Below, piece after piece: positions 33,854 through 44,284 of a DNA stretch of 64,000 nucleotides. The notes below the pieces were generated by a model. It had not been told where the DNA came from. It searched no databases and saw only the letters and a program-made list of their open reading frames with translations. A program made the position numbers and the translations under genes. This DNA is from Sympetrum striolatum. Taxonomy: Eukaryota > Arthropoda > Insecta > Odonata > Libellulidae. Each line of letters begins with the position of its first letter. Within the stretch, counting starts at the first letter, position 1. The stretch is taken from positions 38,597,393 to 38,661,392 of the forward strand of contig OX388350.1 of NCBI GenBank assembly GCA_947579665.1, written 5' to 3'.

Positions 33854-34385
33854 TCATGTGAGTGATGTAAGTCTCCTCTTTATAATAAATTCTTTAATTT
33901 TGTCGAATCTTGTTTATTTCCTAAAGCATATAAAATAATTTCAGAAATATATTCACTTGATGAAGAAATTCCCATAAAAGATAATATTGGTAACTGGCGT
34001 AGTTAATAAATTAAAATAATAGCTAATTTTCACTAGTTTACTGAATTTTTCAGTATCAATACCAATTTCATTAGTCCTGAAATTTAAATACAAAAGCTGA
34101 CACCTTTCAAAGCACAAAATCAGCATGTACTATATTATGGAATTTTTATCGAAATTCTTCATAGTATACTAGGAATTACGTGAAATATTCTGAAAAAATA
34201 TTAAAAGCAAATTTTAACGTTAAAACAGAAAATCATTAGAAATATATAGTAGAGAAATATTGCTCCTTTTCTTTACATTTTTTATTTGGTGTGTTTTTCT
34301 GTATTTGCCCCTGATGATGATGATGGTATGCATCGATTCCTGGGTAGTTTTATTGATAATTGTACGCTAGGATTGTATAAATAAA
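33854..34385. other. AT-rich non-coding DNA
   Basis: Nothing recognised apart from a (gat)n run near 34313-34326. Confidence 0.5.
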
Positions 34386-34960
34386 TTATTCCTTGTCAGC
34401 ATGCTTCCAAATAAATGTATTAGGGATTCACTGCGATACGTGGAGAAACAGTTCCAAGCACAACCCAATTCGAGCCCAACCAAACAGAGCTAAGTTAAGA
34501 ACTGATTCCTTGCACAAGCGGAAATCAAGGTCAATAAAACTGGAAACTTGGCACCGGCTCCAGAGTAATATTGCAAAAGACAGCGACCCGAATTCTCGTC
34601 CCCACGACGACGTGGTTTCCAAGCAAACTTGGGCATTCGCACGCTGAAAACGTAATGCGTCTTCGCCCAGTTTGGAACTCGCTGCGTGGTTTATCAAAGA
34701 AGAAGTCTCCGTAAGGAGTTTGATTACAATATCAAACTCGCGCTTGCACTCATTAAGGAGGATTTGAAGAGACAATATACAGAACAGGAAGAGCATTCGG
34801 AAAATTTTGATTTTCAGCCCTTTCCACCACTTTACAAAGTAAAGCGAATACTATCACTGAGATACAGTACCCACACACAAAGTAATTTAACAGTTATGAT
34901 AACACCGTATGCTATAGCAAATAATATAGAAAACTTTTGGATCGAGAGCAATTGAAAAAT
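34386..34960. other. Island of balanced composition with overlapping frames, non-coding or decayed
   Basis: A 122-codon minus frame (34428-34796) overlaps plus frames at 34393-34647 and 34686-34955. No domain recognised. Protein features are unremarkable: a hydrophobic N-terminus in the minus frame, then Ser/Leu-rich. This is one of the few places where a real but unknown exon would not surprise me, though nothing supports it directly. Confidence 0.3.
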
Positions 34961-35617
34961 TCACGCGATGTAAAATCATGGGTACCTGGATTGAATCTAT
35001 TTTTAAATAAAAAATCTTTAAAAAATATTTACGCTAACGATTTTAAAGCACAATAAATCTTACGCGTTAGCAAAGTAAGACATACACACATGCACATTGT
35101 CAATATAAATAGCACAGCTATTGAAAAAGAACATGTAGTGCACAAGAATCTACTAAATCATGAGTGGGTGGATTAAACTCTAAATTAAAAGTGTAAGTGT
35201 ATTTGGTTTCAACTTCTTACGGTATGTAAGTCTTTCTCTTTATGATATTTTTATTTACATTCGATAGTTATTCGAAGACTATATTATTGTTGTTATTGAT
35301 ATTACATAAATATTTTATTCTTTTTTCTATTCTAAAATATTCCATTCCTCGAAACCTCAAAATATATTTAAGATATAATAGGATACTATGAAATTATGAT
35401 ATTTCATATTCATACAAGATTATTGTTTCTACGTGTAACATTTTAATTCGTAAATTTTAACTTTCGTACACAATTTTATTTTTTTGCGAGGAAGTTATAA
35501 GTATTTAAGTGGCGTATTGTAGCTATACCCTCGAGTTGTATTGTAATATTTACTGTGAATTTTCCACCGAAATATTAGTTCATTCTTAAATTATCGTTAA
35601 CAATAGTAAATGTATTG
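34961..35617. other. AT-rich non-coding DNA
   Basis: Nothing recognised. Confidence 0.5.
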
Positions 35618-35746
35618 GTAGTAGTAGCATTTTTAAAAGGGCTTCGACAGCTCAGGCAATTTCGCAAATAGACTCCCACAGGGAATCGAATCCGGGACCA
35701 GTTTCACCAATGCGGAAGGAGTTGCCCACATAGCTATCCGGGAGCT
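35618..35746 (-). mobile_element. tRNA-derived SINE, copy 4 (minus strand, diverged)
   Basis: The (tag)n tail at 35618-35629 is followed by 'gcttcgacagctcaggcaat', 'actcccacagggaatcgaat' and 'gctatccgggagc', all in family order. It has more substitutions than the other copies, including in box B and in the segment that corresponds to the anticodon region, so it is an older insertion. Confidence 0.8.
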
Positions 35747-36890
35747 ATTTTATTAATAAATAAAAAAGATTCATAAACCTATGTTATAAGGGAAATATTA
35801 AGAAATGCACCATCGTTGAAACAACTGATAAAGTTAATTAAAGAAGTAACAAGAGAATCACAAATATGCTACGAACTACCAGAAAGACGACGGAAAATGA
35901 TCCTCATCTCATAACTACGAAAGAGAACGAAGGTTATAGTTTTCCGTGCAATTGAGAGCGGCGACCTTCTTTATCCCATAGTCTGAGACCCTTGCAGTAG
36001 AAGCTGGAAGAATGATAAATTGGGCAGAAGTAACAGAGGACTGCGTGCGCCAGTCGAAGGAATTCACCGTAATAGAGAGCGGGAGAATAAGGGAGTTCTG
36101 CGCTTTCAAAACAGAGTCCTCGAAGAAGTATAATTGGAGAGATGTAGGATCTATTTACCGTTCCTTTTTGAAGCGGCATGAAAACGAATTATTTCCGAGT
36201 TCCGGACTGAATGATCATTAGACGCCGACTGCGGATGTATGAGCTTTATTAGATTATTGGATCCGCGGCGAGTTTTGTTATCTGAGGAGTAGCGAGAATT
36301 TTCCGAAATATAATTTGATATTTCGCCATACGCTATTAAAACGTGAAACGAACTTCCGCCCCTTAGCCAATCGCTAATGATTACGGCGCATTAAGCGAAA
36401 TATGTTTCATTCGAAATGCGATTCACTCCTACGAAATTTCTCAGATGCTACTTTCGCAATAGCACCTTTTATAACCATTTATCCTACATGTTTGTGTTAA
36501 TTAAATACTCAATCATGTAATTTAAAATGAAATATAAGTCAAATGTAAAATAACTAATTTAATACGTAATACTTTGTTAGTCGCGTCAAAACAATTACGT
36601 TATTAGTCGCATTTGGTCAATAATGATCCAAATATTCGCTGTATTTTTAGACTCCTTTCAATAGTAAATCAATAAATTCAATTTATCACAGCTCATAAAT
36701 GATCCTCTGAATACCAAATATTGCTTTTTCGGCGTATTCTCATTTTTAACGTATCATTATTTTATTAAAACTTGAATTTTTATTTATTTTATTTATTTAT
36801 TTTTTATTATTTGAAAACTTCCGTATAATTATCGATGTAAGATCCTGCATCTCGTATCGTGTGACCGAGAACGTGTTCCAAACATCGATA
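35747..36890. other. Non-coding DNA with a moderate CpG-rich block
   Basis: About 35930-36440 is of higher G+C. Frames at 35915-36109 -, 35934-36179 - and 36012-36221 + overlap and are unrecognised. The stretch from 36480 is AT-rich and ends in (attt)n at 36778-36810. Confidence 0.4.
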
Positions 36891-36891
36891 A

Positions 36892-37040
36892 TATTCGAGT
36901 AGGCTCCCGGATAGCCATGTGGACAGCGCGTTTGCCTTTGGTGAAAGCGGTCCCGGGTTCGATTCCCGGTGGGAGCCAATGTGCGAAATGACCTAAGCTG
37001 TCGAAGCACTTTTAACAATACTACTACTACTATTCGAGTA
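36892..37040 (+). mobile_element. tRNA-derived SINE, copy 5, with perfect target-site duplication
   Basis: The best-preserved copy. The 10-bp direct repeat tattcgagta flanks it at 36892-36901 and 37031-37040. Acceptor halves ggctccc (36902-36908) and gggagcc pair fully. Box A is tagccatgtgg (36912-36922) and box B ggttcgattcc (36956-36966). The body reads 'atgtgcgaaatgacctaagc' and 'tgtcgaagcacttttaac', then (act)n. The anticodon arm pairs poorly, so a functional tRNA is unlikely despite the intact ends. The internal polymerase III promoter appears usable. Confidence 0.93.
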
Positions 37041-37120
37041 GAAATAGAATTTACAATCAAACACTACCATTTAGTTGATTTCTACCCACTCTGCCAAAGT
37101 GGGTAGAAAGTAAAATTATT

Positions 37121-37163
37121 GGCTCCCACCGGGAATCGAACCCGGGACCGCTTTCACCAAAGG
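37121..37163 (-). mobile_element. Fragment of the SINE tRNA 3' half (minus strand)
   Basis: About 43 bp match the T-arm and acceptor of the family in antisense ('ggctcccaccgggaatcgaa', 'cccgggaccgctttcacc', 'aaagg') with no mismatch to copy 5, then stop abruptly on both sides. It lies about 80 bp after copy 5 in the opposite orientation. A half-element cut inside the anticodon region is unusual for a 5'-truncated SINE, which should keep the 3' body. Confidence 0.8.
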
Positions 37164-37489
37164 TATTTAAATAAAAGATATAGGTGGTTTAAGAATAAAG
37201 AGGTATAATACGATGAGCATTATCGATAACAATACGCAAGGTTTTTAAATATTAATCCTTGCCATTTTTTATGCATACTTATTGCATGGAAAACATGCAT
37301 TCACGTGTAAATAAATGTTAGAGAGGTTCAGCTAACCATTAATTTCACAAAACCTTGGATAAATACTTCAATAAAGTTTAAAAAGTGCATACTAAAACCT
37401 AAATACAGTACAATAACTTTTATTACATATGAAGCCATATTTACTATCCAATAAAAATACATGAGGAATAAACGATTTTGGGAAACTTG
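37164..37489. other. AT-rich non-coding DNA
   Basis: Nothing recognised. Confidence 0.5.
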
Positions 37490-38035
37490 TCTATTTCAAC
37501 GGATGCAAGATTTCGCATCGTGTGACCGAGAATGCGTTCCAAACATCGAGAATAATCGAGCAGAAAATACTCCTCAACATCGAAGCCAAAACATTTTTCG
37601 CGCTAGACAATATCCGAATTCTGCGATAAGGATGCACCGAGTCACAAATTCCGAATTCCTCCGGGCTGCGTCATCCACCGCGAAAATATAGCCGAGGGGA
37701 GATATCACATCCCTTCGCGAGAGAGACGAGGAGTAGGTACCTGAATTCGAGAAGCCAAACTCCTCTGCGAAAATATTCCCGAAGACGAAAAACCCTTCCG
37801 AAGGCGTACGTACCCTCCGACACGGATTTCGACGGAAAAAGAGAAAAAAAAGACCGCGTATCTCGACCCAACTCCTCCTTTGGAAAAAAGCTCTCCGCGT
37901 AGAAACCTTAAGGAACTTTATCGCAGGGATCCTTCATGATTAACGAGAGAGGCCTCCGCGAAACTTTGGGCAACGCACAACTCCATCGAGTCCCCTTGTT
38001 CGGGGAAGTGGGGGAGTCGGGAAAAACGGCGAAAA
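37490..38035. other. CpG-rich island, non-coding
   Basis: CpG-rich. Its start ('gatgcaagatttcgcatcgt', 'gtgaccgagaatgcgttcca', 'aacatcgagaata') closely matches the sequence just left of SINE copy 5 (36837-36894: 'gtaagatcctgcatctcgta', 'gtgaccgagaacgtgttcca', 'aacatcgataat'). The two are therefore copies of one segment about 650 bp apart. Frames 37461-37691 + and 37671-37871 - are unrecognised. Confidence 0.5.
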
Positions 38036-38039
38036 CAGA

Positions 38040-39035
38040 AGAGAATTTCGGTAACAAAATGCATTAGATTCTGAGTAGCAATAGGTTGAAAATAACGGTG
38101 TCAGAAAAATAAATGCCGATATCTAAACACAGAATCAAAGATCAATTTGGTAAAAATGTAATTACATTGTCGACTATAAATCGATAACTATCGATTTTTC
38201 TTTTTGTCTTTTATAACTCTTTTAATCTACTTTCATCATCAAATTTAGCTATCTACCTGTTGGCTTCACAGGTTTTTCACAGTCCCCTTCTAGTGTCTGT
38301 TTTCCAGCAGTGGAAAGTTTTCCTAAGCTCTTAGCTTAAGTTTTTTAATCCGCATAGTAGTTTTCTTTTTTGTACAAGTTGTCTATTTCCATTCATTTCT
38401 AATACGACGAAAGGTTAGATGTAAGAAGAGACTTCCTAGACTCAATCACGCCCAAATAAAGTCCTTTTATTATTATGTTCTTATTGTAGTAAATAAATAA
38501 ATAAAAAAATTACATTTATACTTTATTCATACAACAATGCATTGAGGCAATAACTACATAAAAATAATAGTGTAATTAATGCATGAATGATAATGTATAT
38601 AGTTTCGAAGGTATGAATTACTAAGTTATTTGCATCGGGAAAATATATATATCTGTGTATTGCATATGAGAACAAATAAAAATAAGAAAACCTAAATAAT
38701 TAAAACGAACGAAAAATTATGAAATCAGTACATTTCTAATCGAATAGAAAATATTCTTTAATGAGTAGTTAAGAAAAATTGTTTCTCTTTTTTAAAATAG
38801 AGCATTCGATTATACTTTTCACACTACTGGTGCATCAGAGAAAAAAATAATCTTACGAAATTTCTTACATCTGTATTTTCTTTACTGTTTTCATGATTAT
38901 TTTCTTAAAATGGCGAGGTTAGGCGATAATGACATCTCTTTCACCAAACCCTTGGATTTCATTAAGAAATTTTAAAGAAAAAGAAGCATAAAAACAATCG
39001 GAAGTAGTGAAGATTTTTTTTGGCGAGAGAAGGAT
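38040..39035. repeat. Old segmental repeat, copy A (partner at 48.1-48.7 kb)
   Basis: Blocks shared with 48125-48740 include 'cggtaacaaaatgcatta' / 'cggtaaaaatgcatcaa', then 'gatatctaaacacagaatc' / 'gatatctaaatacagaatt', 'acatttatactttattcat' / 'acttatactttacag', 'tatgaattactaagtt' / 'tatgaattactagtt', and 'agcataaaaacaatcggaag' with 'tagtgaagatt'. Copy A is split by a retroelement tail at 38228-38475. The order of two later blocks differs between copies, so the relationship includes a rearrangement. Confidence 0.6.
38228..38475 (+). mobile_element. Retroelement 3' tail, copy 4, inserted in an older repeat
   Basis: Has 'cacaggtttttcacagtccc', 'tctgttttccagcagtgg', 'cctaagct', 'aaggttagatgtaagaagag' and 'caatcacgcccaaataaagt' (AATAAA at 38455-38460), followed by (tta)n and (aaat)n. 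It interrupts repeat copy A relative to the uninterrupted copy at 48.2 kb, which serves as an empty-site comparison. Closest in sequence to the 14.4-kb copy ('gacgaaaggttagatgtaag'). Confidence 0.75.
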
Positions 39036-39445
39036 CGTGCTTTGGCGTCGCCCTGCTTTTCCTCGGGAACTCGTAAAGAGGAAATTATTATACCGGGGGC
39101 GAGATCCGTCCGGGAAAAGTATCGGCGTCGAAAAATAGTAGAAAGCCCGAATATTGCTCAACTTTTCGCAGATCGCTCTCACATGCCCGCGCTTCGAAAT
39201 TGCTTATTAAAAAGTTGGAGGCAATTTGTTATCCCTTTTCCGTCCGAATGAGAGGGACCGATAGCGCGTGGCATATTTATCCCGAAGAGAAAGTGGGGCT
39301 TGAGGGATACGACAAGGGACTGAGTTGTTAGGATAAGTGCGGATTTCCCCGATATTTTCATCCGCTGCCACTGCCTCGAGTCCCGAATGTTTTATTGCGT
39401 CCCTTCGCGAAATTATTTTGTTTTCTATTCCCGATCGAAGTCGGA
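39000..39445. other. CpG-rich island, non-coding
   Basis: Dense CpG; frames 38919-39182 -, 39042-39251 + and 39179-39361 - overlap. Words such as 'aaagtatcggcgtcg' and 'ttatcccttttccgtccg' look like those of the other islands. No domain recognised. Confidence 0.4.
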
Positions 39446-41024
39446 ATTGGCAACTGTGTACTCTTGAGCCAGCTTGAGACTAATGGCTGTCCGGAAGCAA
39501 TAAGTATTATCGACATCCCTACAGTACTCATAACTAAAGTCATTAGCCAAAATTCGTTTCCTCAGTAATATATTTATCGAGCACAATAAACTTAAGTAAT
39601 TGAGAAAGACAAAAAATTTAAAAAGAGAAAAATTTAGAAAGATAAAAAAGTCAGGCAAACAATACTTAATATTCGCAATCTATCAGTGAAAGAGTCAAAT
39701 AAATTACTACAATAAAAACTATTAACAACGTATTAATTAACTTCAAACTTCTGAAAAATACTTCTAATTATTAACCTATATTTGGCCTTCTAAAGTCTTG
39801 ACCCCCTTTCTCAAGTCTTTCATCTACTCGTATCTGTCTATAGTCAGCTTAGAAATAGCTGGTAAATATATGAACGTAATTTTATTAATTAAGGTTTTCC
39901 AACAAAATTTGCATCAAAAGTTCTACACTAAAAGGGTTTACATATATTATTCCCTGTTAATTCAATTATTATATGGTAAGGAAAAAGTCCGTCATTCATA
40001 ATAAATATTATAATATTTAATAATGCGTAATAACGGAGGACGATTCGGTTTCATTCAAAAATTTATTTAAAGACATCACACGACTTATAGTTATTTCGGT
40101 GAAGAAGTTATTAGAAAAAAATTGAAGTTAGTCACTTTCCATCCACACTAAAGTAATGAAGAAAACTATGATATAGATTGTGTAAGTAAAATATCAATAA
40201 AGTGAAATTGATGAGATGGATTTATAATGATCGAAGAGCAAGAGATTTTCCGGAAATAATTACCAAGGAAAACATAAGGATACTGCTAAACAACTATAAA
40301 ATCTAGAAATTATTAACACTTTATGGTAATTTTAAATCTCATGAGTAAAAAAGCTAATTAAAGAACGCGAGAAAATTCACACTATAATTTGATAAATATA
40401 GAAAAGGAGATCTTTGACGATTCGAGAACTTGACGCAAAAACACCGGTTAGCACACTAGCAGAACTATTCTGAACGCTACGCAGCACACGGAGATTGGAA
40501 GGCTTTAGGGGTCTAATGTATTGCGTGCTGCGTAGATCTTGCTATTGATTAAATCCCCGTTGTGCGGATTCTCCAATCGAAATAGCAGGCAGTAACCCAA
40601 GTTTAACGACGAATGGAAGCAGATTGCTTGACCCCCTGAGTGGAAGTAAAATAATAACCAAATCAGAAATTGATCGAAGGATTTGGAAAATTCTATTAGA
40701 TCAATGCAGAATAAAAAATAACTTTCAACTTGGAATTTTAAATTAATCCATTAAAAATTAGAATCAGACGCACATCTCTCCGGATGGATTAAATTATAGC
40801 ATATCCACTATGATAGATTGACCCTTAAACAAAATTCCAATGAAAAAGCAGGGTAGGCATACTTTTTTGGTTTGATTAAAAAGTATTCCATGATAATATT
40901 CTCTCTATATTATACCGAAAGACAAAGAAAAATATTACATAGTCAGAATGAGGTAGAAGGAACTTAGAGTAATTATATCTTAATATAATCTTCTCATATG
41001 ACTAACGAAATCCAGTAAATGTTT
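39446..41024. other. AT-rich non-coding DNA with one hairpin
   Basis: No gene. A perfect 11-bp inverted repeat, ctacgcagcac (40477-40487) and gtgctgcgtag (40525-40535), brackets 37 nt. The flanking gagattgga / ctccaat words extend the symmetry loosely. It could be the remnant of a small foldback element. Confidence 0.5.
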
Positions 41025-41450
41025 GGCTAGTGGTAGTTATGCGGGGGTTATAAAGTTACTTTCTTTCAGGTAGAAATTTCGAGGGTCGCTGTCCTAATCC
41101 GGACCCTTACCTCGGCTTCCCAGCTCGAAAGCGCCCGGCCGCCATAGCAGGGGGGGACCATAAAAAACTGACCTCGTGGAATACGATTTAAAAAGTTATA
41201 AACAATTCAAATGAGCAACAATTTATTATCTTCGTCGTCTCACTCGTCCTAAGAGGTATACAAGCGTCTTTTGAATGACGTTCTACGATGAAAAGTAAGA
41301 TTTTTCGTGATTTTGCAAGAAATTACCCGTTCACACACGGCTCCCTAGCTGGGAAGCCGAGGTAAGGGTCCGAATTAGGACGGCGACCCTCGAGATTTCT
41401 ACGTCAAAAAAAGTAACGGTATAACCCCCGCATAAATACCACTAACCAAA
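41025..41450. mobile_element. MITE-like element with terminal inverted repeats of about 95 bp
   Basis: The left end (from about 41021: tttggctagtggtagttatg, gggggttata, gttacttt) and right end (to about 41449, inverted: tttggttagtggtatttatg, gggggttata, gttacttt) match at about 85-90%. The match runs through 'cgagggtcg', 'gtcctaat-cggacccttacc' and 'tcggcttcccagct'. Total about 430 bp with no coding frame. The loop holds 'gaaagcgcccggccgccat', a poly-G run and an AT-rich middle. Flanking 'atg' at both ends may be a 3-bp target duplication, which is too short to be conclusive. Confidence 0.75.
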
Positions 41451-41719
41451 ATGTTTTAACAACCCAACCTACTGCAAATAACAGAGACACATTCTTCTCG
41501 GTCACGTCTCAACTTTGTCGCAAAGTTGCGAAAGTCCTAGTTGTGACCGCTGATCTTGGAAAACCCAAAACCACGACCACGGGGTTGGACACCTCTGTTT
41601 TAAGGGTTGAAAAATCTGACCTTCCTCTTTAAAATTCCTCGTCTAACCGGACAATGTTTAGTATTGCCGCCTCATTTGGATTTACGGGATATTCACTTGT
41701 TTAGATAAATTTTCTCCGT
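41451..41719. other. Unassigned non-coding DNA
   Basis: Contains a small dyad (aactttg-tcg-caaagtt, near 41513-41530) and nothing else I can name. Confidence 0.4.
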
Positions 41720-42010
41720 TTCCCGGTGAAATGTTAAATCTACCGAAATATTCACCGATTCCAATCGAACTCGATATGAACTAACGTAATGTTCTGTTGA
41801 AATTGTTCCGTAAAATTCTAAATGGATATTTGCTTCCAAAGCCAACAAATATCAGAGACTGAAACAAACAATTCGAAACCAATCACAAAGCTTTTACTGA
41901 AAACAGAATCGCATTTGGATAAATAATTTATGGAGGAAATCTAAATATCTAAAATAAATACGTGCCAATTATGTGATATTATATCCCAAAACCTTTCTTC
42001 CCTTATTATT
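41720..42010. repeat. Old duplicated segment, copy A (partner 43.56-43.84 kb)
   Basis: Ordered matches with 43560-43840: 'ggtgaaatgttaaatctacc' / 'ggtggaatgttaaaatccat', 'gttccgtaaaattcta' / 'gttccttaaaaatgta', 'caaatatcagaga' / 'caaatatcagaag', 'aattcgaaaccaat' / 'gattcgaagccaat', 'ttttactgaaaacagaatcg' / 'tttttctgaaaatcgaatca', and 'gtgatattatatcccaaaac' / 'gatgtattattcaaacg', then 'cctttcttcc'. About 65% similar; direct orientation. Confidence 0.65.
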
Positions 42011-42289
42011 TCAATCACATCTCGCTGAAATAATAGACGCTACAATAATTGCAGATAATGTTCATAACAAACCAATAATTTGGATACGATGGATAAAAGG
42101 TAATCATATTAACCAATGGAGTAATAACGGATTAATGGTAATAATTATTGGAATTTTAAATTGGTTGGATTAATCTACTTGTAACCACTTTAATTTAACA
42201 GTTAAAACTAGCGTAAAACTTAATAAAAATTCGGTCAAAAATCTTGCTCGAAAATATTCATTAGAAGATGAGGTAAATTGGTTATCAAG

Positions 42290-42680
42290 ATAAAAATATC
42301 AATATTTCTGATAATTATCAACCAAAATGATATCTTTTGCAGTACATATGACGACCAAATACACCCCGAGTTTTTCAGCATTACTTATGATATATTGGAT
42401 ACATTCGATTGCTTCTTACAATAAAAATAACAATAACTTTGATAATTACTAACTAAAATGAATTGTCTTTCGCTGTACATTTGACGACAAGAAAAATTAC
42501 CATAATTAATTCAGCATTATTAAAAATATAATGGATACATTAAATGTGTTCCTACAAAAAATAACGATGATTGTGATAGTTTGTAATAAGAAACAAATAC
42601 GATGGCCTTTGCTGTAAATCTAGCGACGAGAAAAAATATTCCCGCAATATCTTAGCATTGCTAAAAATGTTTTAGCAAAC
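42290..42680. repeat. Tandem repeat, three units of about 131 bp
   Basis: The landmark gataattat/gataattact/gatagtttgt starts at 42310, 42441 and 42575 (131 and 134 bp). Each unit then has 'aa-aaaatga', 'tttgc-gta-at-tgacgac', 'tcagcatta' and 'atattggatacatt' or its equivalent. Units 1 and 2 are closest. Spacing and divergence suggest an old local triplication. Confidence 0.75.
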
Positions 42681-42699
42681 AATATTCGCTATAAGGTAA

Positions 42700-43150
42700 G
42701 CCCACTTCTACTTCTAGAAGCTGGGGCTGTGAGGGTGTTGAGAAACAGGGCGTTTTGCTTTGCCCAAGTGTTTTTATCCGACACAAGGCCGTGGCCATAA
42801 ATCATGACGCGAGCGTACAAACAAGCGGATGGGATAATGAGAGTAAATGGTAGAGATGAACACGATGGCGTTTCTTGTGATGACCTTGTCCGACGATTTG
42901 CGCTTGTAAGCGATTCCCCAGGAGGTTCCGAAGGGAGAAAATATCGTCCGGATGGCGCGACATTTCTCAAGAAGTGCTCCGTCTCCTAGTACCACTTGCA
43001 GACTACAGCGAGAAATGCATCGTTCCCCGGAATGCATCCGACAGTTTCCGTTATAACTGTTAACGCGGGAAGTAGCCCGGTTTTTCTGCAATAACTTCCC
43101 AAAATATATAGCAAATTCACTGCTTAATCGTGCCTTCATCTGCAAACACG
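42700..43150. other. CpG-rich island, non-coding
   Basis: Overlapping frames on both strands (42689-42970 -, 42774-43145 -, 42804-42989 +), up to 123 codons, with no recognised domain. Content is GC-richer than its flanks. Confidence 0.4.
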
Positions 43151-43299
43151 TCTAACATGTTATTCGCTTCCAGGACAAGCCCATTATATACCAAGTTCAT
43201 TCACTATACCCTTGAATATGATTTCCTATCCTTACATATATAATTCACTTTAGATATATCTACAAATATTTTTATAAATACATACATAGGTGATCAAAC

Positions 43300-43490
43300 A
43301 TTCGGTAGGTTTATATGCATTAAAAGTCCATATTCAATCCCATCTTCTTGACCTTCTGTAGCATACCCTTTATGTTTTCTTACATCTTTTATGTCTTATC
43401 ATCTGTTTTTCCCTTGTATTTTACTCTCACTTACTTTTCATAGCAGTTCCTCTTTTCTCAATATTTGACCCATCCATTTTTTCTGTCTAT
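43300..43490 (-). pseudogene. LINE reverse transcriptase C-terminal remnant (minus strand)
   Basis: Read on the minus strand, one frame gives RQKKWMGQILRKEELL, a stop, then KVSESKIQGKN. This is the same C-terminal segment as KKWVGQFLRG in the 12.4-kb remnant. It ends with 'atgcatataaacctaccg', matching the 3' tail at 12600 and 12965. It is therefore a second, more truncated insertion of the same or a closely related element in the opposite orientation. Stops within the motif region show it is dead. Confidence 0.7.
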
Positions 43491-43559
43491 TCTTGTTTAC
43501 TTAAATAATTCTTTTCGTGCATCTCCTTTTTTCGTTCGTTTACGGATCTTTCCCGAGTA

Positions 43560-43840
43560 CTGGTGGAATGTTAAAATCCATCGAAATTACCACAGACTTT
43601 AAGAATAAGGTAATATTATCTAAAATAATATTCTATAAAATTTGTTCCTTAAAAATGTACAATAAATGGCTCTAAACTTCAGCAAATATCAGAAGCTATA
43701 ATTGGCGATTCGAAGCCAATTATAGAGTTTTTCTGAAAATCGAATCAGATTCTGATTAATCATGTTCCCAAAAAACAAAATAAATCCGTATCAATTAGGC
43801 GATGTATTATTCAAACGCCTTTCTTCCATGGTGCATATAT
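43560..43840. repeat. Old duplicated segment, copy B (partner 41.72-42.01 kb)
   Basis: Matches copy A in order and orientation as described there, with small gaps. This copy contains an extra internal dyad (ctataattgg-cgattcgaag-ccaattatag, near 43696-43724). Confidence 0.65.
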
Positions 43841-44120
43841 ACGATCCAGATTTTTTCTCTACCTTATATTATTAGTATTATTAAAAATTTAATTCTCTTC
43901 ATTAGCCATCTTAGTCATTCTGCCTTAATATATTTTTAATTAATTTTTCCCTGCGTCGATACCAGCATAAAATAATCAGTTTACACTGATCATGATCACT
44001 CATCACTGATATCTGTAAGTTCACATCCACTCATTGCACAAACATTACCCAATTTTTGTGTATAATGACTGCACGTACTGAAGTGTACTAAAAGTTAATA
44101 CTCAAGTTAAAACTTGACTA
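43841..44120. other. AT-rich spacer
   Basis: Nothing recognised except small palindromic words (actgatcatgatcact, near 43986-44001). Confidence 0.45.
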
Positions 44121-44121
44121 C

Positions 44122-44254
44122 GCTAGTAGTAGTAATATTGTTAAAAGTGCTTCGACAGCTTAGGTAATTCCGCACATTGGCTCCCACCGGGAATCGAACC
44201 CGGGACAGCTTTCACCAAAGTCTAAACGCGCTGTCCACTTGACTATCCGGGAGC
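44122..44254 (-). mobile_element. tRNA-derived SINE, copy 6 (minus strand)
   Basis: The (tag)n tail at 44124-44133 precedes 'gcttcgacagcttaggtaat', 'cattggctcccaccgggaat' and 'cgaacccgggacagctttca', then 'gctgtccacttgactatccg' and the acceptor half gggagcc ending at 44254. Acceptor pairing is intact; the anticodon-region segment has small changes. The flank after the element ('tatccacatgactag') partly repeats the SINE D-arm, suggesting a small duplication at the junction. Confidence 0.88.
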
Positions 44255-44284
44255 CTATCCACATGACTAGAGGGAGGGACTATG

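Noticed and set aside
34305..34345. Another Penelope-like terminus ('cccctgatgatgatgatggt')
   Set aside because: The CUGAUGA-like word is produced by a (gat)n simple repeat and no gaaac motif or paired stem follows.
34428..34796. 122-codon minus frame as a small protein gene
   Set aside because: It overlaps two plus-strand frames, shows no domain and lies in a GC-richer island where such frames arise by chance. Left as an unassigned region.
36902..36978. A functional tRNA gene at the SINE head
   Set aside because: Acceptor and T-arm look intact, but the anticodon arm does not fold into a 5-bp stem with a 7-nt loop. The same sequence recurs at six other places with a shared non-tRNA body and (act)n tail, so it is a SINE family.
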